A stretch of DNA of 64,000 nt, taken from assembly GCF_025996515.1 (NCBI RefSeq), contig NZ_BLRH01000060.1:1426001-1490000 (forward strand), in the 5' to 3' direction. A program made the position numbers and the translations under genes. The notes below the pieces were generated by a model that had not been told where the DNA came from, did no database searches, and saw nothing but the letters and a program-made list of their open reading frames with translations. Shown one piece after another: positions 58,516 through 64,000 of this stretch (position 1 is the first letter of the stretch; every line of letters begins with the position of its first letter). This DNA is from Rhizohabitans arisaemae. GTDB taxonomy: Bacteria > Actinomycetota > Actinomycetes > Streptosporangiales > Streptosporangiaceae.

Positions 58516-58635
58516 ATGAAGAAGCTGCTCGTCTTGGTGATCATCGCCATCGGAGGGCTCCTCATCTGGCGCAAGGTGCAGGCGGACCGCGCCGAGCTGG
58601 ATCTCTGGACCGAGGCCACCGGCAGCGACAACTGA
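58516..58635 (+). CDS. DLW-39 family protein
   Basis: A 39-residue protein with an N-terminal membrane segment (LLVLVIIAIGGLLIW) and the hallmark D-L-W at 29-31 in RAELDLWTEAT. The family is found near gyrA and the tRNA-Ile/tRNA-Ala genes of actinobacteria, and its function is unknown. I choose the ATG in GGTCACACCATGAAG because the upstream frame lacks the family pattern. Its normal neighbourhood supports the idea that the preceding 39 kb were inserted. Confidence 0.9.
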   Translation: MKKLLVLVIIAIGGLLIWRKVQADRAELDLWTEATGSDN

Positions 58636-58704
58636 CCAGCCATCGGCGGCAGACATGCCGGTGACGGCGACGCGAAGGTCCGACGCTTTGACGGGGGTGT
58701 CTGC

Positions 58705-59433
58705 GTGATCGACATCCCCGTGCCCATCAAGCTGGCCTGCCTCGACCTGTCGGGAACCACCGCAGGTGACGCAGGAACGGTAGAACGGGCTTTCGCGGAG
58801 GCGATCGCGACACAGGGTGTAGTCCCCGGAACCAGTGCCTACGCACGGGCGATGGTCCACGTGCATCGGTTCCGGGGGTGCCCGTCCATCGACGTCTTCC
58901 GAGGGATCTTCCCCGACAACGAGGCAAGAGCTCAAGTCACCAACCTCGCCTTCGAGCGCTCCTACGAATCCGCACTCGACCGCCTGGGAATGACCCCCCT
59001 CCCCGGCGCCCTCGAGGCCCTCGAAAAGCTGCGCAGCTCAGGCGTGAAAACCTGCCTCGTCACCGGCTTCCGCCGCAAAACCTTCGAACGCATCCTCACC
59101 CTCCTCGGCTGGCACGGATGCATCGACCTCCACCTGTGCTCCGACGACGTCGAACGAGGACGTCCCTGGCCGGACACGATCCTGCGTGCCCTCACCCAAC
59201 TCGAAATCGACGACGTGCGAAAAGTCGCCGTCATCGGCGACACCGAAGCCGACATCCTCTCCGGACGCCGAGCCGGAGCCGCGATCGTCGCCGGTGTACT
59301 CACCGGAGCACACAGCAAAGACAGACTCCAACAAGCCGGCGCCACACACATCGTCGACACAATCGCCGACTTTCCGGCATTGGTCCTCGACAAAGACCTC
59401 TCCACGCACCAGATACCGTCCGCCGCCCGGTAG
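58705..59433 (+). CDS. HAD-superfamily hydrolase, phosphonatase-like
   Basis: A 242-residue haloacid dehalogenase-type hydrolase. Motif I is C-L-D-L-S-G-T-T with nucleophile Asp14; the second Asp of the usual D-x-D is Ser, as in phosphonatase-like members (D-x-A/S-G-T). Motif II is in CLVTGFRRKTFE, and motif IV is VAVIGDTEADILSGRRAGA. The helical cap at about 20-95 fits the C1 class. The start is GTG with GGGGGTG upstream. The substrate is unknown; it may be a small phosphonate or phosphate. The gene ends 17 bp before tRNA-Ala. Confidence 0.85.
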   Translation: MIDIPVPIKLACLDLSGTTAGDAGTVERAFAEAIATQGVVPGTSAYARAMVHVHRFRGCPSIDVFRGIFPDNEARAQVTNLAFERSYESALDRLGMTPLPGALEALEKLRSSGVKTCLVTGFRRKTFERILTLLGWHGCIDLHLCSDDVERGRPWPDTILRALTQLEIDDVRKVAVIGDTEADILSGRRAGAAIVAGVLTGAHSKDRLQQAGATHIVDTIADFPALVLDKDLSTHQIPSAAR

Positions 59434-59450
59434 GCTATGCAGAGCTTCAC

Positions 59451-59523
59451 GGGGCCTTAGCTCAGCTGGAAGAGCACCTGCTTTGCAAGCAGGGGGTCAG
59501 GGGTTCGAGTCCCCTAGGCTCCA
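59451..59523 (+). tRNA. tRNA-Ala (anticodon TGC)
   Basis: A 73-nt cloverleaf: acceptor GGGGCCT with AGGCTCC (one G-T pair), D arm GCTCAGCTGGAAGAGC, anticodon stem CCTGC/GCAGG around TTTGCAA with TGC at 59484-59486, and T arm CAGGGGTTCGAGTCCCCTA. The terminal CCA in the DNA is the end of the gene. Confidence 0.96.
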
Positions 59524-59533
59524 CTCGGCGATA

Positions 59534-59586
59534 GGCGACCTATGTCCGCGGAGGGCGCGGACCTTGGTCGCCTCGTCATTTTTTTG
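59534..59586 (+). terminator. Nested hairpin terminator after tRNA-Ala
   Basis: The outer stem is GGCGACC (59534-59540) with GGTCGCC (59566-59572), and the inner stem GTCCGCG (59544-59550) with CGCGGAC (59556-59562), followed by ATTTTTTTG. The same nested layout follows tRNA-Ile with different but paired bases. Confidence 0.85.
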
Positions 59587-59722
59587 CTCGGCTTCGCCTC
59601 GCGGGCGGGGGCTTCGCCACCCGCACCCCCCCTTTGCTCGGCTTCGCCATTGCGGGTGGGAGGTGGTTCGCCTGGGTGCGGCCGGGCTCACATTCGCCGG
59701 GGGATTCCTTGGAGTCGAGATC
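59587..59722. repeat. GGCTTCGCC repeat patch
   Basis: TGCTCGGCTTCGCC occurs near 59585 and again near 59636, with GGGGGCTTCGCC between them. The same short motif family fills the gap after tRNA-Ile. Confidence 0.55.
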
Positions 59723-59810
59723 ATGAGCGATGTGCAGACGTTGCCCATGGTCCATGCCAGAGCTGCAGCTGGAGCGCTCTTCTTCGACGACCGCGGCCAT
59801 AGCCGGGTCG
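59723..59810 (+). pseudogene. NUDIX gene remnant (N-terminus only)
   Basis: The frame from ATG 59723 reads MSDVQTLPMVHARAAAGALF, then FDDRGH, and closely matches the N-terminus of the intact NUDIX gene at 60237 (VSNAHTPPMAHARAAAGALF, then LDDRGR). The upstream DNA is also similar. Homology then breaks off before the NUDIX box, and the frame runs into unrelated sequence just ahead of the cupin gene. A partial duplication, or deletion of the rest, explains this. Confidence 0.75.
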
Positions 59811-59844
59811 ATCTTCCGACTCTCGAATTGGAGCTGTTAGCACC

Positions 59845-60198
59845 GTGGCCGACAACTGGTACACCGGCAACGCCACCGAGGACGCCGACCGCCACCGGGG
59901 CTGGCTCATGGGGCACTTCATCGACCCTGGGGCCGGAGGCGTGCGCTCGACGGGAGCCCTTGAAGTGAAGTGGGGCACACACCCGGCCGGCGAGCGTCGA
60001 CCCGAGTGGAGTACCGACGAACAGCGGACCACCCTTCTCATGCTGATCCAAGGCCGCTTCCGCCTTGACCTCACCGTTGGCGAAGTGGTCCTGAAACGGC
60101 AGGGTGACTATGTCGTGTGGGGGCCGGGAATCGATCACTCCTGGGAGGCCGAAGAGGACTCCGTCCTATTGACCGTTCGGTGGCCGTCCCTCCCGTAA
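59845..60198 (+). CDS. Cupin-domain protein
   Basis: A 117-residue protein with a single cupin-like beta barrel. It begins MADNWYTGNATEDADRHRGW; the core has TLLMLIQGRFRLDLTVGEVV, and DYVVWGPGIDHSWEAEEDSV is the second cupin motif, with a His that could bind metal. Similar short proteins in actinobacteria are sometimes named signal peptidase I in databases, which the sequence does not support. The GTG start directly follows the NUDIX remnant. Confidence 0.7.
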   Translation: MADNWYTGNATEDADRHRGWLMGHFIDPGAGGVRSTGALEVKWGTHPAGERRPEWSTDEQRTTLLMLIQGRFRLDLTVGEVVLKRQGDYVVWGPGIDHSWEAEEDSVLLTVRWPSLP

Positions 60199-60236
60199 GC
60201 GTGGCAGGCATCTCGGGCTCCCCTAAAGTCGAGTCC

Positions 60237-60728
60237 GTGAGCAACGCGCACACCCCGCCCATGGCCCACGCCAGAGCAGCGGCCGGAGCGCTCTTCCTCG
60301 ATGACCGCGGCCGGGTTCTCCTGCTTGAGCCCGCCTACAAGGAGCACCTGGACATACCCGGGGGCTACGTCGAACCGGGGGAGACCCCTTTTCAAGCCTG
60401 CGTGCGCGAGGTTCACGAGGAACTCGGCATTCGGCCGCCCGTCGGTGGCCTGCTCGTGGTCGACTGGGCGCCCCATCCTGCCGAAGGGGACAAAGTTCTG
60501 TTCGTGTTCGACGGCGGGACGTTGGCTCCTGCCACCGTCGACCGCATCACCCTTGAGGCCGAGCTCACCGGATTCGGCTTCCACCCCGTCGAGGAACTCC
60601 CTCACCTGCTCATCAAGCGACTTGCCCACAGGGTCACCGCCGCCGTCACGGCCCGCAGACTCGGCCGCACGCTCTACCTGGAGCACGGCGAGCAGTTGCC
60701 GACTGATCTCATGGGATGCCACAGGTAG
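60237..60728 (+). CDS. NUDIX hydrolase 1
   Basis: A 163-residue pyrophosphohydrolase. The NUDIX box G-x5-E-x7-R-E-x2-E-E-x-G is complete in GYVEPGETPFQACVREVHEE followed by LGI. The N-terminal HARAAAGALFLDDRGRVLLL strand is typical. I choose the GTG at 60237, which gives the same N-terminus as the remnant at 59723. Candidate substrates are nucleoside diphosphates linked to another group; the exact one is unknown. A second NUDIX gene follows after five bases. Confidence 0.88.
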   Translation: MSNAHTPPMAHARAAAGALFLDDRGRVLLLEPAYKEHLDIPGGYVEPGETPFQACVREVHEELGIRPPVGGLLVVDWAPHPAEGDKVLFVFDGGTLAPATVDRITLEAELTGFGFHPVEELPHLLIKRLAHRVTAAVTARRLGRTLYLEHGEQLPTDLMGCHR

Positions 60729-60733
60729 CCCGG

Positions 60734-61162
60734 ATGGATCACCACATCACGCACTCTGTGAGCGTGGCAGGCGTGGTCGTCGACGACGAGGGCAGGGCAC
60801 TCCTGATCCAGCGACGTGACAACGGCCGTTGGGAGGCGCCCGGGGGAGTCCTCGAACGCGACGAGGACGTCATCACCGGCCTGGTCCGCGAAGTCAGGGA
60901 GGAGACCGGCCTTGAAGTCGAGCCTCTTGCCCTCACTGGGGTCTACAAGAACATGACCCGTGCGATCATCGCCCTGGTCTTCCGCTGCAAAGTGATCGGT
61001 GGCCGGCTCACCGAGACCGACGAGGCCCGTTCCTTCCGATGGGTCACCGCCGACGAGGTCCGCTCACTTGCATCCGAAGCCTTCGCCGTCCGGGTCATTG
61101 ACGCCATTCGCGACGATCAGGTGCCCGCTGTCCGCCACCACGACGGAACCCGCCTGCTCTGA
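60734..61162 (+). CDS. NUDIX hydrolase 2
   Basis: A 142-residue NUDIX protein. The box is complete in GGVLERDEDVITGLVREVRE followed by ETGLEV. It begins MDHHITHSVSVAGVVVDDEG. An in-frame ATG 18 bases upstream inside the preceding gene is possible. It is only distantly similar to NUDIX 1 outside the box. The substrate is unknown. The two genes are probably co-transcribed. Confidence 0.85.
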   Translation: MDHHITHSVSVAGVVVDDEGRALLIQRRDNGRWEAPGGVLERDEDVITGLVREVREETGLEVEPLALTGVYKNMTRAIIALVFRCKVIGGRLTETDEARSFRWVTADEVRSLASEAFAVRVIDAIRDDQVPAVRHHDGTRLL

Positions 61163-61249
61163 GCTGTGAAGCTCCGTGACCTGCATCGCGGGTGTCTAGT
61201 CCCATTTGATGTTTGACACTTCGGTCCCACCACATACATGACAGGCACC

Positions 61250-61426
61250 CTAGGAAACATGACCGGCCTTGCGGGGCCGGGCCGCCTTGACACTGCGAAC
61301 AGGCTGAGTCGTGGTGCGGCGGACCACACGGACATCGTCGGGAAGCTCGATCGTCAGTGTCGTGTCACCGACATGCACCGTCACGATCGCACGGGCATGC
61401 ACACGACCCAAAGCCACGGGGTGGGT
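61250..61426 (-). pseudogene. Decayed minus-strand coding remnant, possibly transposase-derived
   Basis: The minus strand reads V-A-L-G-R-V-H-A-R-A-I-V-T-V-H-V-G and continues TTLTIELPDDVRVVRRTTTQ to KAARPRKAGHVS and a stop. It has no start codon and the frame is broken upstream, where another minus-strand frame continues. It has the look of the C-terminal beta domain of an integrase/transposase, but I cannot name the family. The region 61163-61850 (688 bp) holds no other supported gene. Confidence 0.35.
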
Positions 61427-61850
61427 AAGCCGGGGGTGCGGTACCGGGTCATCGTGGCCGGGTGGGTGGATCTCACCTGGCCTGTGGCCTCCCAGGCCTC
61501 CCAGTGATCGACAAGCTGTTCGTCAGTGGTGACCTCTAACCTCACTCTATTCCTCGGGTTCGAGGCGGTACGGCGGGAACGGATCCGGGCGCACGTGTGA
61601 CATGGGGGAGCATCTTGGGCAGGGTTGGTTGCGATGAAGAAGTGGTCGGAGGCGGGATCAGCAGGTGCAGAGTGGCGGATCGACCGTTCGATGCGCAGCA
61701 CCGGATTATGTACAGACGCGCCCGCCCCGACTATGAGAAGAACAACTCTTATAGGTACTGGCGCTTGACGCCCGATCCGATCCGAGGTGGTCGGCTCGCT
61801 TGTCCAGCCCGCGCCGTTGGGCTGGCCGATTCGGTGCTTGGCCTGCACGC

Positions 61851-62117
61851 ATGACGATCACGAAGAGGACGGTTGGGGCTTGGGCCGTCTGTGTCGGCCT
61901 ATTCCTGCCCGTTATCGCTTTCATGGTGACCTCGGGAACGTATCTGCCTTACCAGGATCCGACGCCGGAGATCTCGAAGAAGTACGCCGAGGAAGTCGCG
62001 TATGCAAACTTGGTGAATCTCGTCGCACTGAGCGTCGGTGCTCTGCTGGTTGGGGTGGGGGCTGCTCTCCTTGTGTACGCGCGGACAAAACGGCGGCCTG
62101 CAAACATTGACGAGTGA
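61851..62117 (+). CDS. Hypothetical membrane protein, two helices
   Basis: The ATG at 61851 gives 88 residues: TITKRTVGAWAVCVGLFLPV opens the first helix (to about residue 28), then a 30-residue exposed loop with PYQDPTPEISKKYAEE, and a second helix VNLVALSVGALLVGVGAAL. It ends in a basic tail RTKRRPANIDE, suggesting both ends are cytosolic. No family is recognised and no ribosome-binding site is obvious. Confidence 0.55.
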   Translation: MTITKRTVGAWAVCVGLFLPVIAFMVTSGTYLPYQDPTPEISKKYAEEVAYANLVNLVALSVGALLVGVGAALLVYARTKRRPANIDE

Positions 62118-62220
62118 AGCTCCGGGCGATTCCGTCTAGGGGTTGTAGACAGGCGGATCGCCGACGTAATGGATGGAGTCGCCCGATCGACAAGATCGTT
62201 GGTTGCGTACACTGACGGGC

Positions 62221-62604
62221 ATGGCCTGTCGCATCAGTGAGTTGGTTATCGACGCCGCCGATCCTGATCGGCTCGCCGCATTCTGGAGCGAGGTTCTCGG
62301 TTACGTCGAACTCGGCCGGGAGGACGACGGGAGCATCGAGATCGGGCCGGCCGACGTCGGCTTCGGCGGCCTGCAGCCCACCCTTGTTCTCAGCCCCAGT
62401 AGCGCCCCGCGAACCGGGAAGCTTCGACTGCACATCGACGTCAGCGCCACCGACCGCGACCAGGACGCCGAGCTGGAGCGGTTGCTCGCTGTCGGGGCCA
62501 AGCCCGTTGACGTCGGCCAGACCGGCACCGAGAGCTGGCACGTTCTGGCCGACCCGGAAGGCAACGAGTTCTGCCTCCTGCGCACCCGGCTTCAGCCCCT
62601 CTGA
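62221..62604 (+). CDS. VOC-family (glyoxalase-like) protein
   Basis: A 127-residue protein of the vicinal oxygen chelate fold. ISELVIDAADPDRLAAFWSE followed by VLGY is the usual first beta-alpha unit, KLRLHIDVSATDRD opens the second, and WHVLADPEGNEFCLL is the family ending with the conserved Glu in EFCLL. Glyoxalase-like actinobacterial proteins of this type are uncharacterised. The ATG follows TACACTGACGGGC. Confidence 0.88.
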   Translation: MACRISELVIDAADPDRLAAFWSEVLGYVELGREDDGSIEIGPADVGFGGLQPTLVLSPSSAPRTGKLRLHIDVSATDRDQDAELERLLAVGAKPVDVGQTGTESWHVLADPEGNEFCLLRTRLQPL

Positions 62605-62754
62605 TCACGTGTGTCTTGGCACCAAGCCGCTCGGCCGGTCGATTGAGGTCGGCTACCTGAGCTGACGCTTCGCCTGGGTGACCTTTGGCGTTCCGGTCGG
62701 TTAGGAGCGTGTTTCGGTGACGGCAGTCTCCTGGTTCGGACTCGCACCCCGGTT

Positions 62755-62808
62755 GTCAGGGAGTCCCTGACGCCCTAAGCTGTCAGGAAGTTCCTGACAG
62801 CTTAGGGC
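62755..62808. promoter_or_regulatory. Two matching palindromes ahead of the zinc-ribbon/HTH gene
   Basis: GTCAGGGAgTCCCTGAC at 62755-62771 and GTCAGGAAgTTCCTGAC at 62782-62798 share one design, with centres 27 bp apart. The second is the core of a longer perfect palindrome at 62772-62808 with 18-bp arms and a single central base. They end 24 bp before the GTG of the regulator gene. They are strong candidates for operators, probably autoregulatory. Confidence 0.75.
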
Positions 62809-62831
62809 TTCTGACCCCTTAGGAGTGTGCT

Positions 62832-63203
62832 GTGATTTCGTCTGACACTCTGGCCGGACTTGCTCGGTGTTCCTTCTGCGGCAAGTCGGACACCGAGGTC
62901 GACAAGCTGGTCGCCGGCGCCGGCGTGTACATCTGCAATGAGTGTGTGGCTCTCTCCGCGATGGTCATCGAAGGAAGCCTCGACAGTCCCGTGGGGCCGC
63001 GGGTGCCTGTCTGGGCGTCGCTGGCGGACGAGGAGATGCTGAGCCACATTCCGCGCGTCGCCGAGCACATCGACCAGGCCGAGGCCGACCTGCGCTCATG
63101 GGTGCAGGAACTGCGCCGACGCGGCGTGACCTGGCGAAAGATCGGCGAAGCTCTCGGAATCACCCGCCAGTCCGCCTGGGAGCGGTTCTCCGGCGAAGAG
63201 TGA
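62832..63203 (+). CDS. ClpX-type zinc-ribbon protein with helix-turn-helix
   Basis: A 123-residue protein. The N-terminus has a ClpX C4-type zinc finger with Cys13, Cys16, Cys35 and Cys38 (RCSFCGKS and [10 protein letters not shown]). A helical linker follows, and the C-terminal part [20 protein letters not shown] is a helix-turn-helix typical of DNA-binding proteins. The AAA+ part of ClpX is absent. AGGAG precedes the GTG. The palindromes immediately upstream suggest that it regulates itself. Zinc or redox sensing by the Cys4 site is possible. Confidence 0.8.
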   Translation: MISSDTLAGLARCSFCGKSDTEVDKLVAGAGVYICNECVALSAMVIEGSLDSPVGPRVPVWASLADEEMLSHIPRVAEHIDQAEADLRSWVQELRRRGVTWRKIGEALGITRQSAWERFSGEE

Positions 63204-63256
63204 CGCGAACCCGGCACCGAGGTCTGCTTGTCCAGAGAACGACTTCGACTGTCGGG

Positions 63257-64000
63257 TCATCCGCGAGTGATGATGAAGTCCATGTCGGTGTAGTCGAATG
63301 TGATGGCGAACGGCTTGAAGAACTCGTGGGTGAAGTTGGCGAGCAGGTCGAAGCCGAAGCGAGCGGACTGGCCGGGGCCGGGAAGGCCCGGGAAGACCGT
63401 TTCCCAGGCGTAGCCGCGCACGTTGCGCCCCACGGCCTTGCCGAGGCTGACCCGGTCGGGCGTGATCGGATAGTACTTTCTCCGGTTGTGCTCGACCGGG
63501 TTGGCGTAATCCACCTCGATCCCGGTCCGTTCGGCGATCTCCACCGTCGTGTCGAGGGCGTGGGCAATGCCGCCGGTGTCGACGGTGACGAGCCGTGGCC
63601 CGGAGTTGAGGAGACTGCCCACGGTGCAGGGGTAGTGGTCCCCGGCCAGCCACAGGGGGAGCTCGTCGACCCGGGAACGACGGGCCTGCGCCCGGAACTT
63701 CCGTCGCTGGGCCTCGGTCTTACGGCGGAGGATCAGCGCTTGGCCGGCATAGTCCATGGTGGTCAGGAAGTGGTAGAACACCGTCGTTCCGATCACGCCG
63801 GCGGGCTGGGAGCCGTCGGGAAGAGGCGGCCGCTGGGTGTCGATCCACTGGACGGGGAGGTTGCGGATTTCGATCTCCCCGACCCGGAACGAGTTCAGCA
63901 CGCCCAGGTACATGGTGATCGGCGTGTTGTTGACGACCCCTCCCGAGACGGTGGCCAGCGCCTGCAGTCCCGCCTCTTCCGCCGCCTCCGGAGACAGGTC
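63257..64000 (-). CDS. Retropepsin-like aspartic protease (5' end outside window)
   Basis: The frame is open to the right edge, so the internal ATG at 63913 is not the true start. Visible parts are the end of a first aspartic protease lobe (GVIGTTVFYHFLTTMDYAGQ, typical of the last strand and flap-proximal GxxG) and a second lobe with the catalytic-type motif VTVDTGGIAHALD and FDLLANFTHEFFKPFAITFD. This suggests a two-lobed pepsin/retropepsin-like bacterial enzyme, possibly anchored or secreted, since its N-terminus is unseen. About 248 residues are in the window. Confidence 0.7.
   Translation of the reverse strand, partial: DLSPEAAEEAGLQALATVSGGVVNNTPITMYLGVLNSFRVGEIEIRNLPVQWIDTQRPPLPDGSQPAGVIGTTVFYHFLTTMDYAGQALILRRKTEAQRRKFRAQARRSRVDELPLWLAGDHYPCTVGSLLNSGPRLVTVDTGGIAHALDTTVEIAERTGIEVDYANPVEHNRRKYYPITPDRVSLGKAVGRNVRGYAWETVFPGLPGPGQSARFGFDLLANFTHEFFKPFAITFDYTDMDFIITRG

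Noticed and set aside
19337..59523. Integration of the 39-kb block by site-specific recombination into a tRNA
   Set aside because: No copy of the tRNA-Ile or tRNA-Ala 3' end was found at the far junction and no integrase gene is present.
61381..61848. A 155-codon minus-strand frame
   Set aside because: Composition is irregular and no family fits. The coding-like signal further left is in another frame, consistent with a decayed gene rather than an intact one.

Overview
The window is high-GC actinobacterial chromosome around the replication origin. The order parB-parA-rsmG-khpB-yidC-yidD-rnpA-rpmH / oriC / dnaA-dnaN-gnd-recF-dciA-gyrB-gyrA-DUF3566-tRNA-Ile, the frequent GTG starts, the Pro-rich DnaA linker, the AfsR-type regulators and the 39-residue DLW protein all fit a Streptosporangiales-like actinomycete. 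Genus is an inference; no rRNA is present.

Region 1 (1-19.4 kb) is the conserved origin block. A partial threonine aldolase is followed by a repeat field with four parS sites; a fifth parS lies inside the parA reading frame. The parB-to-rpmH genes run leftward. Two fields of DnaA boxes flank dnaA, and the dnaA-dnaN gap is the likely oriC. The dnaA-to-DUF3566 genes run rightward and end at tRNA-Ile(GAT).

Region 2 (19.4-58.4 kb) separates tRNA-Ile from the DLW-39 gene and tRNA-Ala(TGC), which usually lie close together in actinobacteria. It looks like about 39 kb of accessory DNA. Its first half (20.6-37.3 kb) is a purine nucleoside utilisation locus: a BmpA/NupABC-type importer, nucleoside hydrolase, ribokinase, a guanine/8-oxoguanine deaminase-like amidohydrolase, urate oxidase, HIU hydrolase, OHCU decarboxylase and allantoicase, plus a MarR regulator. 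No xanthine dehydrogenase and no allantoinase are present. Instead there is a Rieske oxygenase, a VanB-type reductase, an aldo/keto reductase, an SDR and a DUF1152 protein. Two promoter regions of the locus share an almost identical 20-bp AT-rich element. This oxygenase-containing purine route is the best candidate here for an undescribed system.

The second half (37.3-58.3 kb) holds a two-component system, a methyltransferase, an MFS transporter, small secreted proteins, three large signal-transduction ATPases (NB-ARC/TPR, SARP-NB-ARC-TPR, LAL-type LuxR), a GT-B-like enzyme with an unknown partner, a small secreted peptide, and an overlapping pair of alpha/beta hydrolase and cholesterol-oxidase-like GMC oxidoreductase.

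Region 3 (58.5-64 kb) has DLW-39, a phosphonatase-like HAD hydrolase, tRNA-Ala, a cupin protein, two NUDIX hydrolases plus the remnant of another, a decayed open frame, a VOC protein, a zinc-ribbon/HTH regulator behind two matching palindromes, and a partial aspartic protease. The two tRNA genes are followed by terminators of the same nested shape whose stems differ by compensating changes.
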